The notes below the pieces were generated by a model. The model made no database searches. It saw only the letters and a program-made list of their open reading frames with translations, and was not told where the DNA came from. Source: Exobacillus caeni (GTDB lineage: Bacteria; Bacillota; Bacilli; Bacillales; Guptibacillaceae). From it: 64,000 nt of DNA. The DNA lies in NCBI RefSeq assembly GCF_005747095.1, contig NZ_SWLG01000010.1:92560-156559 (forward strand), given 5' to 3'. The position numbers and the translations under genes were made by a program. Shown here in pieces: positions 9,437-17,877 of the stretch. The stretch's first letter is position 1. Every line of letters starts with the position of its first letter.

Positions 9437-10156
9437 ATGATCAAGGTAACGATATGGAATGAAAATCGTCATGAACAAAAAAATCCTGATGTGCAGGAAA
9501 TTTACCCGGATGGAATCCATCAAGCGTTAGCGTCTTTCTTAAAAGAGGACTTTGAAGTAAAGACAGCCACATTGGATGAGCCGGAGCATGGACTGACAGA
9601 GGAAGTGTTATCTGAGACAGATGTATTGGTCTGGTGGGGACATCTCGCACATGACGAAGTAAGCGATGAGATCGTAGAAAGAGTGAAGAACAGGGTCCTG
9701 GACGGCATGGGATTCATCCCGTTGCACTCGGCACACGGCAGTAAAATCTTCCACGTGCTGATGGGGACAAGAACCGGAGAATTAAAATGGCGGGAAGCGG
9801 ACGATAAAGAAAGAATATGGATAGTAGACGAAAGCCATCCGATCGCAGACGGGCTTCCGGAAATGATCGAAATTGAGAAAGAAGAAATGTACGGGGAAAG
9901 ATTCGGAATCCCGCAGCCGGAAGAATTAATCTTCATCAGCTGGTTCTCCGGCGGCGAAGTGTTCAGAAGCGGTTGTACGTACAAACGGGGGAAAGGGAAG
10001 ATCTTTTATTTCAGGCCTGGGCACGAAACCTACCCGACCTACTACCAAAAAGAGATTCAAAAGGTTATCAGCAACGCCGTGAAATGGGCAGCTCCGAATA
10101 AAAAGAGCCCGGAGATAAAACTGGGAAACGTCGAGCCGTTAGAAGTTATTAAATAG
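9437..10156 (+). CDS. ThuA-like trehalose-utilization family protein
   Basis: This 239-residue cytoplasmic protein has a glutamine-amidotransferase-like fold. It opens with [17 protein letters not shown], contains [14 protein letters not shown] and [13 protein letters not shown], and ends near [13 protein letters not shown], all typical of the ThuA family. Members are linked to trehalose and other sugar use and are often next to Gfo/Idh/MocA enzymes, as here. A GTG at 9428 is in frame, but ATG 9437 follows AGAGGAG with proper spacing. The biochemical role of the family remains poorly defined. Confidence 0.9.
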   Translation: MIKVTIWNENRHEQKNPDVQEIYPDGIHQALASFLKEDFEVKTATLDEPEHGLTEEVLSETDVLVWWGHLAHDEVSDEIVERVKNRVLDGMGFIPLHSAHGSKIFHVLMGTRTGELKWREADDKERIWIVDESHPIADGLPEMIEIEKEEMYGERFGIPQPEELIFISWFSGGEVFRSGCTYKRGKGKIFYFRPGHETYPTYYQKEIQKVISNAVKWAAPNKKSPEIKLGNVEPLEVIK

Positions 10157-10165
10157 AGAGTAATG

Positions 10166-10198
10166 AAAGACTGTTGAAACTTTGTTTCAACAGTCTTT
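10166..10198 (+). terminator. Hairpin after thuA-like gene
   Basis: A perfect 14-bp inverted repeat (AAAGACTGTTGAAA / TTTCAACAGTCTTT) with a 5-base loop. Its A-run and T-run arms would let it act in either direction. Confidence 0.65.
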
Positions 10199-10230
10199 GG
10201 TCTAGATTGTAAAAAACTTAGACGAGTAGT

Positions 10231-10256
10231 GGCCACCTTTTAGGAAAGGTGGCCTA
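10231..10256. terminator. Second hairpin in the 10.2 kb gap
   Basis: A perfect 10-bp stem (GGCCACCTTT / AAAGGTGGCC) with a TAGG loop, followed by TAATTATTA. It is probably a back-up terminator; the T tract is weak. Confidence 0.45.
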
Positions 10257-10348
10257 ATTATTAGTTTGAGTGCCATCAAAGTCAAACTCGTTTTATCCCA
10301 ACTCTTTAAGGTTATATACCTATTAAAACAGGATAAAAGGAGTCTGTC

Positions 10349-11077
10349 ATGTTATTGCTAAGTTTTATTTTTGTAATCGTTTTTTCACTCATACACTTTT
10401 TCTCTAAAAATATGAGATTCATCACTTATATTCCCCGCAGTAAATACTTGTCGGTTGCCGGAGGGGTAGCGGTGGCTTATGTCTTTTTGCATTTGCTGCC
10501 GGAGATCAGCGAATCGCAGAAAACGTTTGAGGGGTCGGAAAAAGGGGCGATGGGATACCTGTCCAATCATGCCTATTTGTTCGCGTTGGCGGGGCTGTTT
10601 CTTTTTTATGCGCTTGACCGTATGGTGAAAACCGCTAAGAAAAGGGATGATAAGAATCCTGAGAGAGCAGATTCAAGCGTGTTCTGGATCCATATTTCTT
10701 CGTTTTTTGTTTACAATGCATTGATCGGTTATTTGTTAGTAAGGGACAACCCTGATAGTGTCCAGGGGATGGTTCTTTATTTCATTGCGCTGGTTGTCCA
10801 TTTTGTAACGGTAGACCATAACCTGAGGGTTGACCATCGCGATGCATACGATAAATATGGAAGATGGCTCCTCTCGGCTGCGATTATAGTGGGCTGGGTA
10901 ATCGGTGTATTTACGGAAGTCAGTGAATTCCTGCTTTCCATGTTGGTAGCATTCCTTGGAGGCAGTATCATCCTGAATGTTATCAAAGAAGAGTTGCCGG
11001 AAGAAAGAAAGAGCAGTATTGGGGCGTTCGCGATCGGGGTTATTTCCTATTCGGCTTTGCTGCTATTGATAAAATGA
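10349..11077 (+). CDS. Polytopic membrane protein with HLLPE motif, family unknown
   Basis: This 242-residue integral membrane protein has about seven hydrophobic segments. Notable motifs are AYVFLHLLPE near residue 50, HNLRVDHRDAYDKYGR in the second half, and GGSIILNVIKEELPEE near the C terminus. The same three motifs occur in the minus-strand gene at 47563-48279, so the two are paralogues. The HLLPE stretch recalls the first metal-binding helix of ZIP transporters, but the ZIP HNxPEG signature is absent, so a metal role is only a guess. It stands alone between terminators behind AAAAGGAGTCTGTC. Confidence 0.75.
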   Translation: MLLLSFIFVIVFSLIHFFSKNMRFITYIPRSKYLSVAGGVAVAYVFLHLLPEISESQKTFEGSEKGAMGYLSNHAYLFALAGLFLFYALDRMVKTAKKRDDKNPERADSSVFWIHISSFFVYNALIGYLLVRDNPDSVQGMVLYFIALVVHFVTVDHNLRVDHRDAYDKYGRWLLSAAIIVGWVIGVFTEVSEFLLSMLVAFLGGSIILNVIKEELPEERKSSIGAFAIGVISYSALLLLIK

Positions 11078-11125
11078 CTCTAGAGAACGAAAAAGAGAAT
11101 CCTTTTCCTTTCAATCCATTATGAT

Positions 11126-11170
11126 TGTCTGTCATTTGTCTGTTTCGATAGGTGACAGGCAGTTTTTTTA
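11126..11170 (+). terminator. Intrinsic terminator
   Basis: The stem TGTCTGTCA pairs with TGACAGGCA (one G-U pair) and is followed by GTTTTTTTA. It ends the preceding membrane-protein transcript. Confidence 0.75.
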
Positions 11171-11281
11171 TGAAAGAAAAGCAACACCACTCTATAATAC
11201 CTGTGTGATAAAATAACGATAGGGAAAAATTTACAAGTGGTCGTGATGTCTTCAAAGATAGATTGCAGAAGGGGAATTTGG

Positions 11282-11881
11282 ATGGTACGGAAATATAGTG
11301 GGAATTGGAAATCGTTTTCTGTTTTTACACTTGTTGTTAGTTTAATAGTTGGTTATTTTTCGGTTTTATCTGATAACCTGCCATACATGGGGAATGGTGT
11401 TACAGTTTCGGAGTTTATCGTTTCCTATTTTGCGGTAATGATTAATTCACTGCCGATGTGGTTTATTTATGCGATGGTGGCAGGTGGCCTTTTTGGAAGA
11501 AATCTAAAGCAAGGTGTTATATTCGGCACAGTTTATACTGTCTTTGCAATATCCGTATACTTTGTTATGAGTAATATTTTGATTATTTCGGAAGGAACGG
11601 TAGTTGGTGAAACACAGATCAGTACATATATGATATGGTTTGCGGCTTCGCTTGTAGGTGGATCTGTTGGCGGTGGAGTAGGTTTTCTTGTAAAAAGAAA
11701 CGCTTTTGCTTTACTGGTTGTTCCAGCTGGGTTACTGTTGCAGTTGTTTATAAATGGTCCCCCAAGCTGGCGAGATATAGTCGGTATCGCGCAAAATGTT
11801 ACGTATTGTGTCATGATTGTAGGAATCTTCGCTTTAATAGCGATAAATGCCACGAAGAACAGGAATAGTGTAACTTCTTAA
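11282..11881 (+). CDS. Small polytopic membrane protein, unknown function
   Basis: I do not recognise this 199-residue protein. It has about six hydrophobic segments, with glycine-rich ones such as LVGGSVGGGVGFLVK, and ends in a short polar tail. In-frame GTG and ATG codons occur from 11237, but ATG 11282 follows GAAGGGGAATTTGG and starts a basic, then hydrophobic, N terminus, so it is preferred. The gene is isolated, with no obvious operon partners. Confidence 0.65.
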   Translation: MVRKYSGNWKSFSVFTLVVSLIVGYFSVLSDNLPYMGNGVTVSEFIVSYFAVMINSLPMWFIYAMVAGGLFGRNLKQGVIFGTVYTVFAISVYFVMSNILIISEGTVVGETQISTYMIWFAASLVGGSVGGGVGFLVKRNAFALLVVPAGLLLQLFINGPPSWRDIVGIAQNVTYCVMIVGIFALIAINATKNRNSVTS

Positions 11882-11969
11882 ATGATAGTAACTTTGAGCA
11901 TATGTCCTGTTTTTATAAATGTCAATTAGAGAGAACAGTAAACTTTACAAAAAACTTTGAGATTACAGG

Positions 11970-11998
11970 TTGAAGGCTGCGTGGTAGTCTGTTAAAAT
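11970..11998 (+). promoter_or_regulatory. Sigma-A promoter for the ZTP riboswitch transcript
   Basis: TTGAAG at 11970 and TAAAAT at 11993 are separated by 17 bases. The expected start point falls just before the riboswitch aptamer. Confidence 0.6.
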
Positions 11999-12012
11999 AA
12001 AACAAAATTAAA

Positions 12013-12082
12013 GGCTATGTGTAACTGGCGCACGCGGATTACCGCGAGGGAGCACATAGTTTCGAAGTCGTTCGCCTGGGCA
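12013..12082 (+). ncRNA. ZTP (pfl) riboswitch aptamer
   Basis: The conserved blocks of the ZTP/ZMP riboswitch are present in order: AACTGGCG, a CGCGG-GATTA-CCGCG hairpin, GGGAGCAC, and downstream CGCCTGGGCA. CTATGTG (12015) pairs with CACATAG (12053) to close the first domain, and GGCG can pair with CGCC of the second block as the known pseudoknot. These riboswitches sense the purine intermediate ZMP/ZTP, which builds up when 10-formyl-THF is short, and turn on one-carbon and purine genes. Here the regulated gene is a phosphoglycerate dehydrogenase, which would feed serine and glycine to the folate pool. Confidence 0.92.
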
Positions 12083-12116
12083 GAGGTAAGGGATCTATGA
12101 TCCCTTGCCTCTTTCT
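12083..12116 (+). terminator. Riboswitch expression-platform terminator
   Basis: The stem GAGGTAAGGGATC / GATCCCTTGCCTC has a 3-base loop and is followed by TTTCTGT. It starts immediately after the CGCCTGGGCA block, so ligand binding to the aptamer can plausibly prevent its formation, as in known ZTP switches. Confidence 0.88.
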
Positions 12117-12241
12117 GTATATTTGGAGGGGATAATAGCTGATCCATAACTTCAAAATGTTTCTCGGATGGTAGGTACCTTTGTTTAGTGATTTGGATTC
12201 AGGAGTGAGAAAGAACATAAACAGAAAGAGGGGAAACCATT

Positions 12242-13438
12242 ATGAGCACAACAGTATTAGAGAAAGTGAAAAACATCAAAGTGTTGAACAACATCGCAGA
12301 GAACGGCCTGAACGTCTTCAAGGATAAGTATAGGGTAGATAGTGATTCAGACAATCCCGATGCTATTCTTGTTCGAAGTGCTAACATGCACGCGATGGAT
12401 TTTGGCCCTGAGTTAAAAGCGATCGCAAGGGCCGGAGCCGGTGTGAACAATATTCCGGTCGACAGATGTACGGATACAGGTATCGTCGTTTTTAATACGC
12501 CTGGCGCGAATGCGAACGCTGTAAAAGAACTTGTCCTGACGTCACTGATGGCTTCATCCCGTAACCTTTTCGATGGTGTGGCATGGGCGAAGACATTAGA
12601 AGATGAAGGAGACCAGATTCCAAAGCTTGTAGAAGCAGGAAAGAAGAATTTTGTTGGAAAAGAGATCAAAGGCAAAACACTCGGTGTCATCGGCCTTGGT
12701 TCGATCGGAATGCTTGTAGCGAACGATGCGCTTGATTTAGACATGGATGTTATCGGATATGACCCGTTCATCTCGGTTGATACAGCCTGGAACCTGTCTC
12801 GCAACGTGCAGCGCGCGATGTCGCTCGAAGAGGTTTTTGCTTATTCTGATTATATTACGGTCCACGTTCCTTTCACGGATAAAACAGGAGGAATGTTTAA
12901 CAAAGAAGTGTTCAATATCATGAAGCCTGGCGTTCATATTCTGAACTTCTCACGCGGGGAGCTTGTGGATGAAAACGATATGGCAGTTGCCCTTGAAAGT
13001 GGAAAAGTCGGAAAGTATATCACTGACTTCCCGAATGAAAATGTGTTGAAGATGAAAAACGTCGTGCCGATCCCGCATCTTGGTGCTTCGACAAGTGAAT
13101 CAGAGGAAAACTGTGCGATCATGGCAGCCCGCCAGGTGAAGGATTTTCTGGAAACAGGAAACATCCGGAACTCCGTCAATTTCCCGAATGCTTCCATTCC
13201 ATATACAGGGAAGCGCCGTGTTACAGCTTTCCATCAAAACGTCCCGAACATGGTCGGTCAAATGACTTCAGCCATCTCAAGCTTTGATCTAAACATCGCG
13301 GACATGGTGAACAGAAGCCGCGGGGAATACGCCTACACGATGATCGATATTGAAAATGAGGTCGATGGAGATAAGGTCTTGAGATTGGAAGAACAGGTCA
13401 AAGAAATTAACGGGGTCGTTACGACTCGGGTAATATAA
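12242..13438 (+). CDS. serA: D-3-phosphoglycerate dehydrogenase (short, ACT-domain form)
   Basis: This cytoplasmic NAD-dependent enzyme of 398 residues oxidises 3-phosphoglycerate, the first step of serine synthesis. The substrate domain contains RAGAGVNNIPV and NTPGANANAVKE. The NAD-binding motif is GVIGLGSIGMLVA, the catalytic region is HVPFTDKT ... NFSRGELVDE, and the active-site His is in PIPHLGAST. A regulatory ACT domain lies at the C terminus (about 325-398). It is shorter than the roughly 525-residue Bacillus SerA that carries an extra allosteric domain. The ZTP riboswitch upstream suggests expression is raised when folate one-carbon units run low. Confidence 0.92.
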   Translation: MSTTVLEKVKNIKVLNNIAENGLNVFKDKYRVDSDSDNPDAILVRSANMHAMDFGPELKAIARAGAGVNNIPVDRCTDTGIVVFNTPGANANAVKELVLTSLMASSRNLFDGVAWAKTLEDEGDQIPKLVEAGKKNFVGKEIKGKTLGVIGLGSIGMLVANDALDLDMDVIGYDPFISVDTAWNLSRNVQRAMSLEEVFAYSDYITVHVPFTDKTGGMFNKEVFNIMKPGVHILNFSRGELVDENDMAVALESGKVGKYITDFPNENVLKMKNVVPIPHLGASTSESEENCAIMAARQVKDFLETGNIRNSVNFPNASIPYTGKRRVTAFHQNVPNMVGQMTSAISSFDLNIADMVNRSRGEYAYTMIDIENEVDGDKVLRLEEQVKEINGVVTTRVI

Positions 13439-13541
13439 CAGAAAGAATCTGGCTTTGATTGAAAGAACTAGAACATATTATGGAGATATTTTTTAGGTAA
13501 CGGGTCTGTTTTGATGTACAAAAACAAAAAAAAATTGTTTT

Positions 13542-13582
13542 AGAGTCTGATTTAGCTAATAAATCAGACTCTTTGTTTTTTT
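13542..13582 (+). terminator. Intrinsic terminator after serA
   Basis: A perfect 13-bp stem (AGAGTCTGATTTA / TAAATCAGACTCT) with a 5-base loop, followed by TTGTTTTTTT. Confidence 0.92.
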
Positions 13583-13718
13583 CTTGTAATTGCTGATTTG
13601 TTGTAACTAGTAACTACAGCATTGTTAAAGAAGGATATCTTTCTCTGAAATAGAATTTCAAATAAACCATACACGGATACAGGTGTTGAAAATAACAGGA
13701 ACTTAGGAGGTATGGAAT

Positions 13719-14156
13719 ATGAAGATCAATAGAATAGATCATGTGAGTATTAACGTAAATGATCTTTCAGAGGCTAAAGCGTTTTTTCTTGATTTAGGAC
13801 TTGAAGTGAAAGTGGAATGGGAATTGGATGGAGAACAGTTGGACAGAATAGTTGGGCTTGATAATGTTAAAACGTCGTGTGTAGGATTGGGGATGCCAAA
13901 TGGTCACGCATGGATAGAGTTAGTGAAATTTTATACGCCAACAGACGCAAAAGGTATTGAGCAACCTTTTGCAAATACGCTGGGTATTCGGCATATTTGT
14001 TTTGCTGTTGAAGATATTGAAGCTATTGTTGCTAAGTTGAAAAAGAAAGGCACAGAAATCTTTAGTGAGATACAGCAATATGAAGGAAATTATAAGTTAT
14101 GCTACGTTCGTGGCCCAGAGGGAATTATTTTAGAGTTGGCGGAGAAAATCAGATAA
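13719..14156 (+). CDS. VOC family (glyoxalase/dioxygenase fold) protein
   Basis: This 145-residue protein has two beta-alpha-beta-beta-beta modules: RIDHVSINVNDLSEAKAFF at the start and RHICFAVEDIEAIVAKL in the middle. Metal ligands consistent with the fold are His in IDHV, His in IRHICF and the terminal Glu of GIILELAE. Such proteins include glyoxalases, dioxygenases and resistance proteins; the substrate cannot be told. It stands alone behind a strong TTAGGAGGTATGGAAT site and ends at a convergent terminator. Confidence 0.85.
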   Translation: MKINRIDHVSINVNDLSEAKAFFLDLGLEVKVEWELDGEQLDRIVGLDNVKTSCVGLGMPNGHAWIELVKFYTPTDAKGIEQPFANTLGIRHICFAVEDIEAIVAKLKKKGTEIFSEIQQYEGNYKLCYVRGPEGIILELAEKIR

Positions 14157-14265
14157 ATATTGAGTGGGACTTTAAATGAATTCCATCTCCAACTTTACAT
14201 GTTTTTGTTAAACTATTGGGATCTTTCGTTAAGAAGAATAATAAAACAGCTTGATTCACACTCAA

Positions 14266-14305
14266 AATACCACCGAAAAAACGGTGGTTTATTTTGGTGG
14301 TATTT
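14266..14305. terminator. Bidirectional terminator between VOC gene and dauR-like gene
   Basis: AAATACCACC can pair with GGTGGTATTT, and the inner ACCACCG with CGGTGGT across AAAAAA. The sequence is rich in A before and T after, fitting termination of both convergent transcripts. Confidence 0.65.
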
Positions 14306-14373
14306 AAGATGAAAAGTTGTTTTTTCTAAGATGTTACCGCTACAAAACAACATCTTGAGAAACTCAACTATTA

Positions 14374-15030
14374 TTAATCAACCTCTTTAGCAGCTTTATC
14401 CAGATAGTTATACATCGTATACTTGGATATTTTCAGAAGATCGGCCACGGTCTGTACGGCTCCTTTGATAAGAAACAGACCTTTATCATCCAGGTAAGAA
14501 ATGAACTTTTCACGTTCCACCTTATCCATGAGCGAGATCGGCTTTCCGATTTTATCGATCGCTTCGTTGATAAGCTGTTCCTGTAAATCATTGATGGATG
14601 GAGAGAACTCTTCTTGTTTCTGGTTAGCCGGTTCGATCGAGATCAAATTCTCGATGATCGAATTAGCTACTCTTAAGTAAGCGGTATCGATATTGATGCA
14701 CAGGCAGCCAATGATGTTTCCAGCCTCATCTCTTATAATCATCGAACTGGATTTGATGGGCTTTTGAAGATGGGACGTATTGGAATAGTTTATGAGATTA
14801 TCTTCGCCGTTCAGTCCCTTTTTAATGATTTCTAGTCCAAGGTTAGTGATCGGGGAACCGACTTTTCTCCCTGTCACATGGCCGTTAAAAATAGCGATGA
14901 TCGAAGAAGAATAGTCTGTGAGGTCATGGAGAACTACCTCACAGAAGTCGCCAAAGGTCTTTGCGATCCCTTCAGCTACTGAGATATAAGGTTTTAACAA
15001 AGGATGTATCGTTTGTTTTTCAGTTATCAT
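14374..15030 (-). CDS. DauR/YheO-like transcriptional regulator
   Basis: This 218-residue regulator has an N-terminal YheO-like PAS domain (about 8-120; LKPYISVAEGIAKTFGDFCEVVLHDL and the CLCINIDTAYLR strand) and a C-terminal DauR-like helix-turn-helix (about 155-218; KGAVQTVADLLKISKYTMYNYL). DauR controls D-arginine catabolism in Pseudomonas, and relatives regulate amino-acid use next to RidA and dehydratase genes. It is the last gene of the minus arm; its start overlaps the amidohydrolase stop by four bases (ATGA), so they are co-translated. It likely controls both divergent arms in response to the imported substrate or its product. Confidence 0.88.
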   Translation of the reverse strand: MITEKQTIHPLLKPYISVAEGIAKTFGDFCEVVLHDLTDYSSSIIAIFNGHVTGRKVGSPITNLGLEIIKKGLNGEDNLINYSNTSHLQKPIKSSSMIIRDEAGNIIGCLCINIDTAYLRVANSIIENLISIEPANQKQEEFSPSINDLQEQLINEAIDKIGKPISLMDKVEREKFISYLDDKGLFLIKGAVQTVADLLKISKYTMYNYLDKAAKEVD

Positions 15031-16244
15031 GTGCTCAACTCCACTCGTTGGGATGATGTAACTTTTTCTTGTTTGTAGACAGCCTTTCCGCCGAGGAATA
15101 CTGATCTGATCTCTTTTAACTTTACGATATCTTCCAGCGGATTACCATCTACAAGAATGATATCGGCTTTTTTCCCTTTTTCTAAAGACCCGATGAGTTG
15201 TTCGGCCTTAACGGTTCTGGCAGCAGTTATCGTGGCAGATTGGATTGCTTCTAGATTGGTCATTCCTTCGTTTACATACAGCGCAAGTTCATCTGCCAGT
15301 AAGCCGGGATAGTTGTAAGGTGTACCGGCGTCTGTTCCCGCTGCGATCGGGATACCTGCAGCATGAGCCATCTTGAAGCTTACGCGGTGGTCTTCGATCA
15401 GCTCTTTTACCTGTTCGATCATGTACGAAGGGATGCCTTCTGTATGGTCAAGAATAAGCGTAGGTGCGATTAACGTAGGGACAACGAACGTGCCTTTTTC
15501 TTTCATTAGAGTAACAGCTTCCTCATCGAGAAGGTAAGCATGTTCGATCGTCGTAACGCCTGCCCGGATCGCATTTTTGATTCCCTCGTTTCCGATCGCA
15601 TGCGCAGCAGTGGTCTTGTTTGCGTTTCGTGCTTCCTGGCAGGCACAGCTTAGTTCCTGTTCGCTTAACTGAGTGGAACCTGGTTCATTTCCTTCTGTCA
15701 GAACTCCGCCTGTCGCCATGAGCTTCAACAGGTCGGCGCCTTCCTTAAGCTGTGACCTTGCAGCCTTTCTGATTTCTGCTTCCCCATCAGCTTCGATCGC
15801 CATCACGTGGCCATGGCCGCCAGTCATGACAATCGGACGCCCTGCAGCAAATATTCTTGGTCCAGTCGCCTGGCCGGCTTCAATGGCCTTTCGGTACTTG
15901 ATGTCCGCGTTGTAACGGGTACCGAGATTCCGGACAGTCGTGATCCCGTTTTTCAAAAATTCCTGTCCCTGTTTTCGTGCGAGGTGGGCTGTCTGGGATT
16001 CATCATCCTGTGCGATCTGTTTAAAAGGATCTGGTGAACAATCCATCCCAAGATGCACATGACAGTCGATGAGACCGGGTAGCGCTGTAAGCCCAGCACC
16101 GTCGATCACTTCAACGTCAGCTCCCGTTTCGATTTGAAGGTCGTACTCGAGAATTCCAGACTCGTCGAACAGGATCTCACCATTTTCGATTACTTCATCA
16201 CCGGCACAGGTAACCAGCCTGATATTCGTAATCTTTGTTTTCAT
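15027..16244 (-). CDS. Metal-dependent amidohydrolase (imidazolonepropionase/Xaa-Pro dipeptidase-like), copy 1
   Basis: This amidohydrolase-superfamily barrel of 405 residues is probably a binuclear metal peptidase or amidase. The metal HxH is in GLIDCHVHLGMD, the bridging Lys is in LLKLMATGG, further His residues lie in TTAAHAIG and TTIEHAYL, and the final Asp is in AAGTDAGTP. Relatives cleave Xaa-Pro dipeptides or acylated amino acids. ATG 16250 overlaps the dehydratase stop, but the GGGGG run is too close to it. ATG 16244 has a 7-base spacing and matches the start of copy 3 (MKTKI...), so I chose it. The copy at 21314 is clearly closest. Confidence 0.9.
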   Translation of the reverse strand: MKTKITNIRLVTCAGDEVIENGEILFDESGILEYDLQIETGADVEVIDGAGLTALPGLIDCHVHLGMDCSPDPFKQIAQDDESQTAHLARKQGQEFLKNGITTVRNLGTRYNADIKYRKAIEAGQATGPRIFAAGRPIVMTGGHGHVMAIEADGEAEIRKAARSQLKEGADLLKLMATGGVLTEGNEPGSTQLSEQELSCACQEARNANKTTAAHAIGNEGIKNAIRAGVTTIEHAYLLDEEAVTLMKEKGTFVVPTLIAPTLILDHTEGIPSYMIEQVKELIEDHRVSFKMAHAAGIPIAAGTDAGTPYNYPGLLADELALYVNEGMTNLEAIQSATITAARTVKAEQLIGSLEKGKKADIILVDGNPLEDIVKLKEIRSVFLGGKAVYKQEKVTSSQRVELST

Positions 16245-16246
16245 CC

Positions 16247-17230
16247 TCATACCCCCGCATAGGTTTTTTCATTGTATTTCTGGATGAGTGCCTGGTAGAG
16301 TTCGAAACTGATATTACCGCCGCTCACCATCACGATGACTTTTTTATTTTTAAGGTTTGTATGATGATAAAGCATTGCTGAGATTGCTGCTGCACCTGAA
16401 GGCTCGACGACAAGCTTTGCTCTTTCAGCAAGAAAAGCGACAGAGTTGGCGATTTCTTCTTCGGAAACGAGAACAAGATCGTCCACATATTTCTCAGTAT
16501 GTGCGAAGGTTAAATCGCCTGGCTTCTTGGCCATCAAGCCGTCAGCTATCGTATTGACTTCTACTTCTGTCGGCGTTCCCATTTTACGGGAGGTATACAT
16601 GGCAGTAGCACCCTCTGTGTTAACGCCGATCACCTTTATCGTAGGTTTCAGTTCTTTAACGGCTGCAGCGACTCCGGAGATCAGTCCGCCTCCGCTGACA
16701 GGGACGATGATCGCATCTGCTTCCGGAAGTTCCTCAAGCACTTCAAAACCGATCGTTCCCTGTCCGGCGATTGTAAACGGATCATCAAATGGGTGGATCA
16801 TGGCGCGTCCTTCTTCTTCTTTGATCTGGAGCGCCTTGTTGAACATTGCGATAGAGTCTGTTCCGTATTCGATCGCTTCTGCGCCATATTGCTGTGTGAT
16901 CGCGTTTTTCTTGCTCAGTACAGGGTTCTCGGGCATGATGACTGTCGCTTTGATCCCTGCCTGCTGGGCGGCATATGCGGTTCCGGCTCCGTGGTTCCCT
17001 GCCGAAAAGGCAACGACACCGTTTGCTTTCTCTTCTTCGCTGAGGTTGGCGATTTTATTATAGGCACCGCGGATTTTAAAGGATCCAGTCTTTTGAAGGT
17101 TTTCAGGCTTTAGATAGATCTGATTTCCAGAGATATCTGAAAAAGTCTTAGAGTATTGAAGGGGAGTTTGGTTAATAACACCAGCAAGGTTAGCACGGGC
17201 TTGTCTAATTTCATTCAATGTAACGATCAC
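16247..17230 (-). CDS. PLP-dependent serine/threonine dehydratase
   Basis: This fold-type II PLP enzyme (327 residues) should deaminate L-serine or L-threonine to a 2-oxoacid and ammonia through a reactive enamine. The PLP lysine is Lys52 in GSFKIRGAYNK, the asparagine loop is SAGNHGAG, and the phosphate-binding loop is SGGGLISG (179-186). There is no C-terminal ACT domain, which points to a catabolic rather than a biosynthetic enzyme. The start is GTG, 8 bases after GGAGGAATT. The RidA gene just upstream fits: RidA removes the aminoacrylate/aminocrotonate intermediates that such dehydratases release. Related amino-acid racemases share this fold, so that alternative stays open. Confidence 0.9.
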   Translation of the reverse strand: MIVTLNEIRQARANLAGVINQTPLQYSKTFSDISGNQIYLKPENLQKTGSFKIRGAYNKIANLSEEEKANGVVAFSAGNHGAGTAYAAQQAGIKATVIMPENPVLSKKNAITQQYGAEAIEYGTDSIAMFNKALQIKEEEGRAMIHPFDDPFTIAGQGTIGFEVLEELPEADAIIVPVSGGGLISGVAAAVKELKPTIKVIGVNTEGATAMYTSRKMGTPTEVEVNTIADGLMAKKPGDLTFAHTEKYVDDLVLVSEEEIANSVAFLAERAKLVVEPSGAAAISAMLYHHTNLKNKKVIVMVSGGNISFELYQALIQKYNEKTYAGV

Positions 17231-17242
17231 GTTTAATTCCTC

Positions 17243-17704
17243 CTATTTATCAATTACTTCAGCTACCATTTCGATTTCTACCGGGATATTAAAAGGGAGT
17301 ACACTCGTACCGATTGCAGATCTTGCGTGTTTGCCGTTTTCACCAAGCACTTCTACAAAAAGGTCCGAGGCACCGTTGATGACTTCCGCCTGTCGAAAAA
17401 AATCCGGACTGCTGTTTACAAAGCCCAACAACTTGACCACTCGGATTCGACTGAGGTCACCGATTTCTGATTTAACCATACTTAGTAAATTCACCGCTGT
17501 TAATCTTGCTGCTTCATATGCTTGTTCAAGGGTTACTTCACTTCCAACCCTGCCCTGGATGCTGGGGATTCCGTTAACAATTGGACCAGATCCCGAGGTG
17601 TAGATCCGCTTCCCGCTTTTTCTTACCGTCACATAATTGGCAAGGGGAGCAGGAGAGTCCGGGAATTCATATCCAAGGTCTTTAAGTTTGTCTTCGATCA
17701 GCAA
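17243..17704 (-). CDS. ridA: RidA/YjgF/YER057c/UK114 family enamine/imine deaminase
   Basis: This small cytoplasmic protein of 153 residues is somewhat longer than the usual 125-130, through an N-terminal extension (IEDKLKDLGYEFPDSPAP). Family features include YVTVRKSGKRIYTSGSGP at the front, AARLTAVNLLSMVKSEIGDLSRI in the middle and ARSAIGTSVLPFNIPVEIEM at the end, the latter containing the conserved substrate Arg. RidA hydrolyses 2-aminoacrylate-type enamines. It is first in the minus operon, 12 bases before the dehydratase. The start codon is TTG, 8 bases after AAGGAGG. Confidence 0.92.
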   Translation of the reverse strand: MLIEDKLKDLGYEFPDSPAPLANYVTVRKSGKRIYTSGSGPIVNGIPSIQGRVGSEVTLEQAYEAARLTAVNLLSMVKSEIGDLSRIRVVKLLGFVNSSPDFFRQAEVINGASDLFVEVLGENGKHARSAIGTSVLPFNIPVEIEMVAEVIDK

Positions 17705-17877
17705 GTAAAAGGCCTCCTTGTAAAAAAGTATAGTAAAGCCATTATAAGATTAAATATTCAAAAAATTCAATACAAATAACAAAATTTTTATAATTATAAC
17801 AATTTTTTGTTAACTTTTTGTTCGATTATGTTATCCTAGGTTAAAAATGAAATGGAAAGAAGAAAGGTAGGAGACAA

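Noticed and set aside
10349..11077. Calling the HLLPE membrane protein a ZIP transporter
   Set aside because: The HNxPEG and following motifs of ZIP are missing; the real ZIP gene in the window is at 61015.
12013..12116. Reading the serA leader as a THF riboswitch or T-box
   Set aside because: It lacks the T-box TGGNACC and specifier loop and lacks the THF consensus, while all ZTP blocks are present in order.
12199..12804. A 201-codon minus-strand frame over the start of serA
   Set aside because: It is antisense to the NAD-binding and substrate domains of serA and has no motif or ribosome site.
16446..17063. A 205-codon plus-strand frame antisense to the dehydratase
   Set aside because: Its serine/threonine/proline-rich composition is typical of an antisense shadow, and the minus-strand enzyme is complete.
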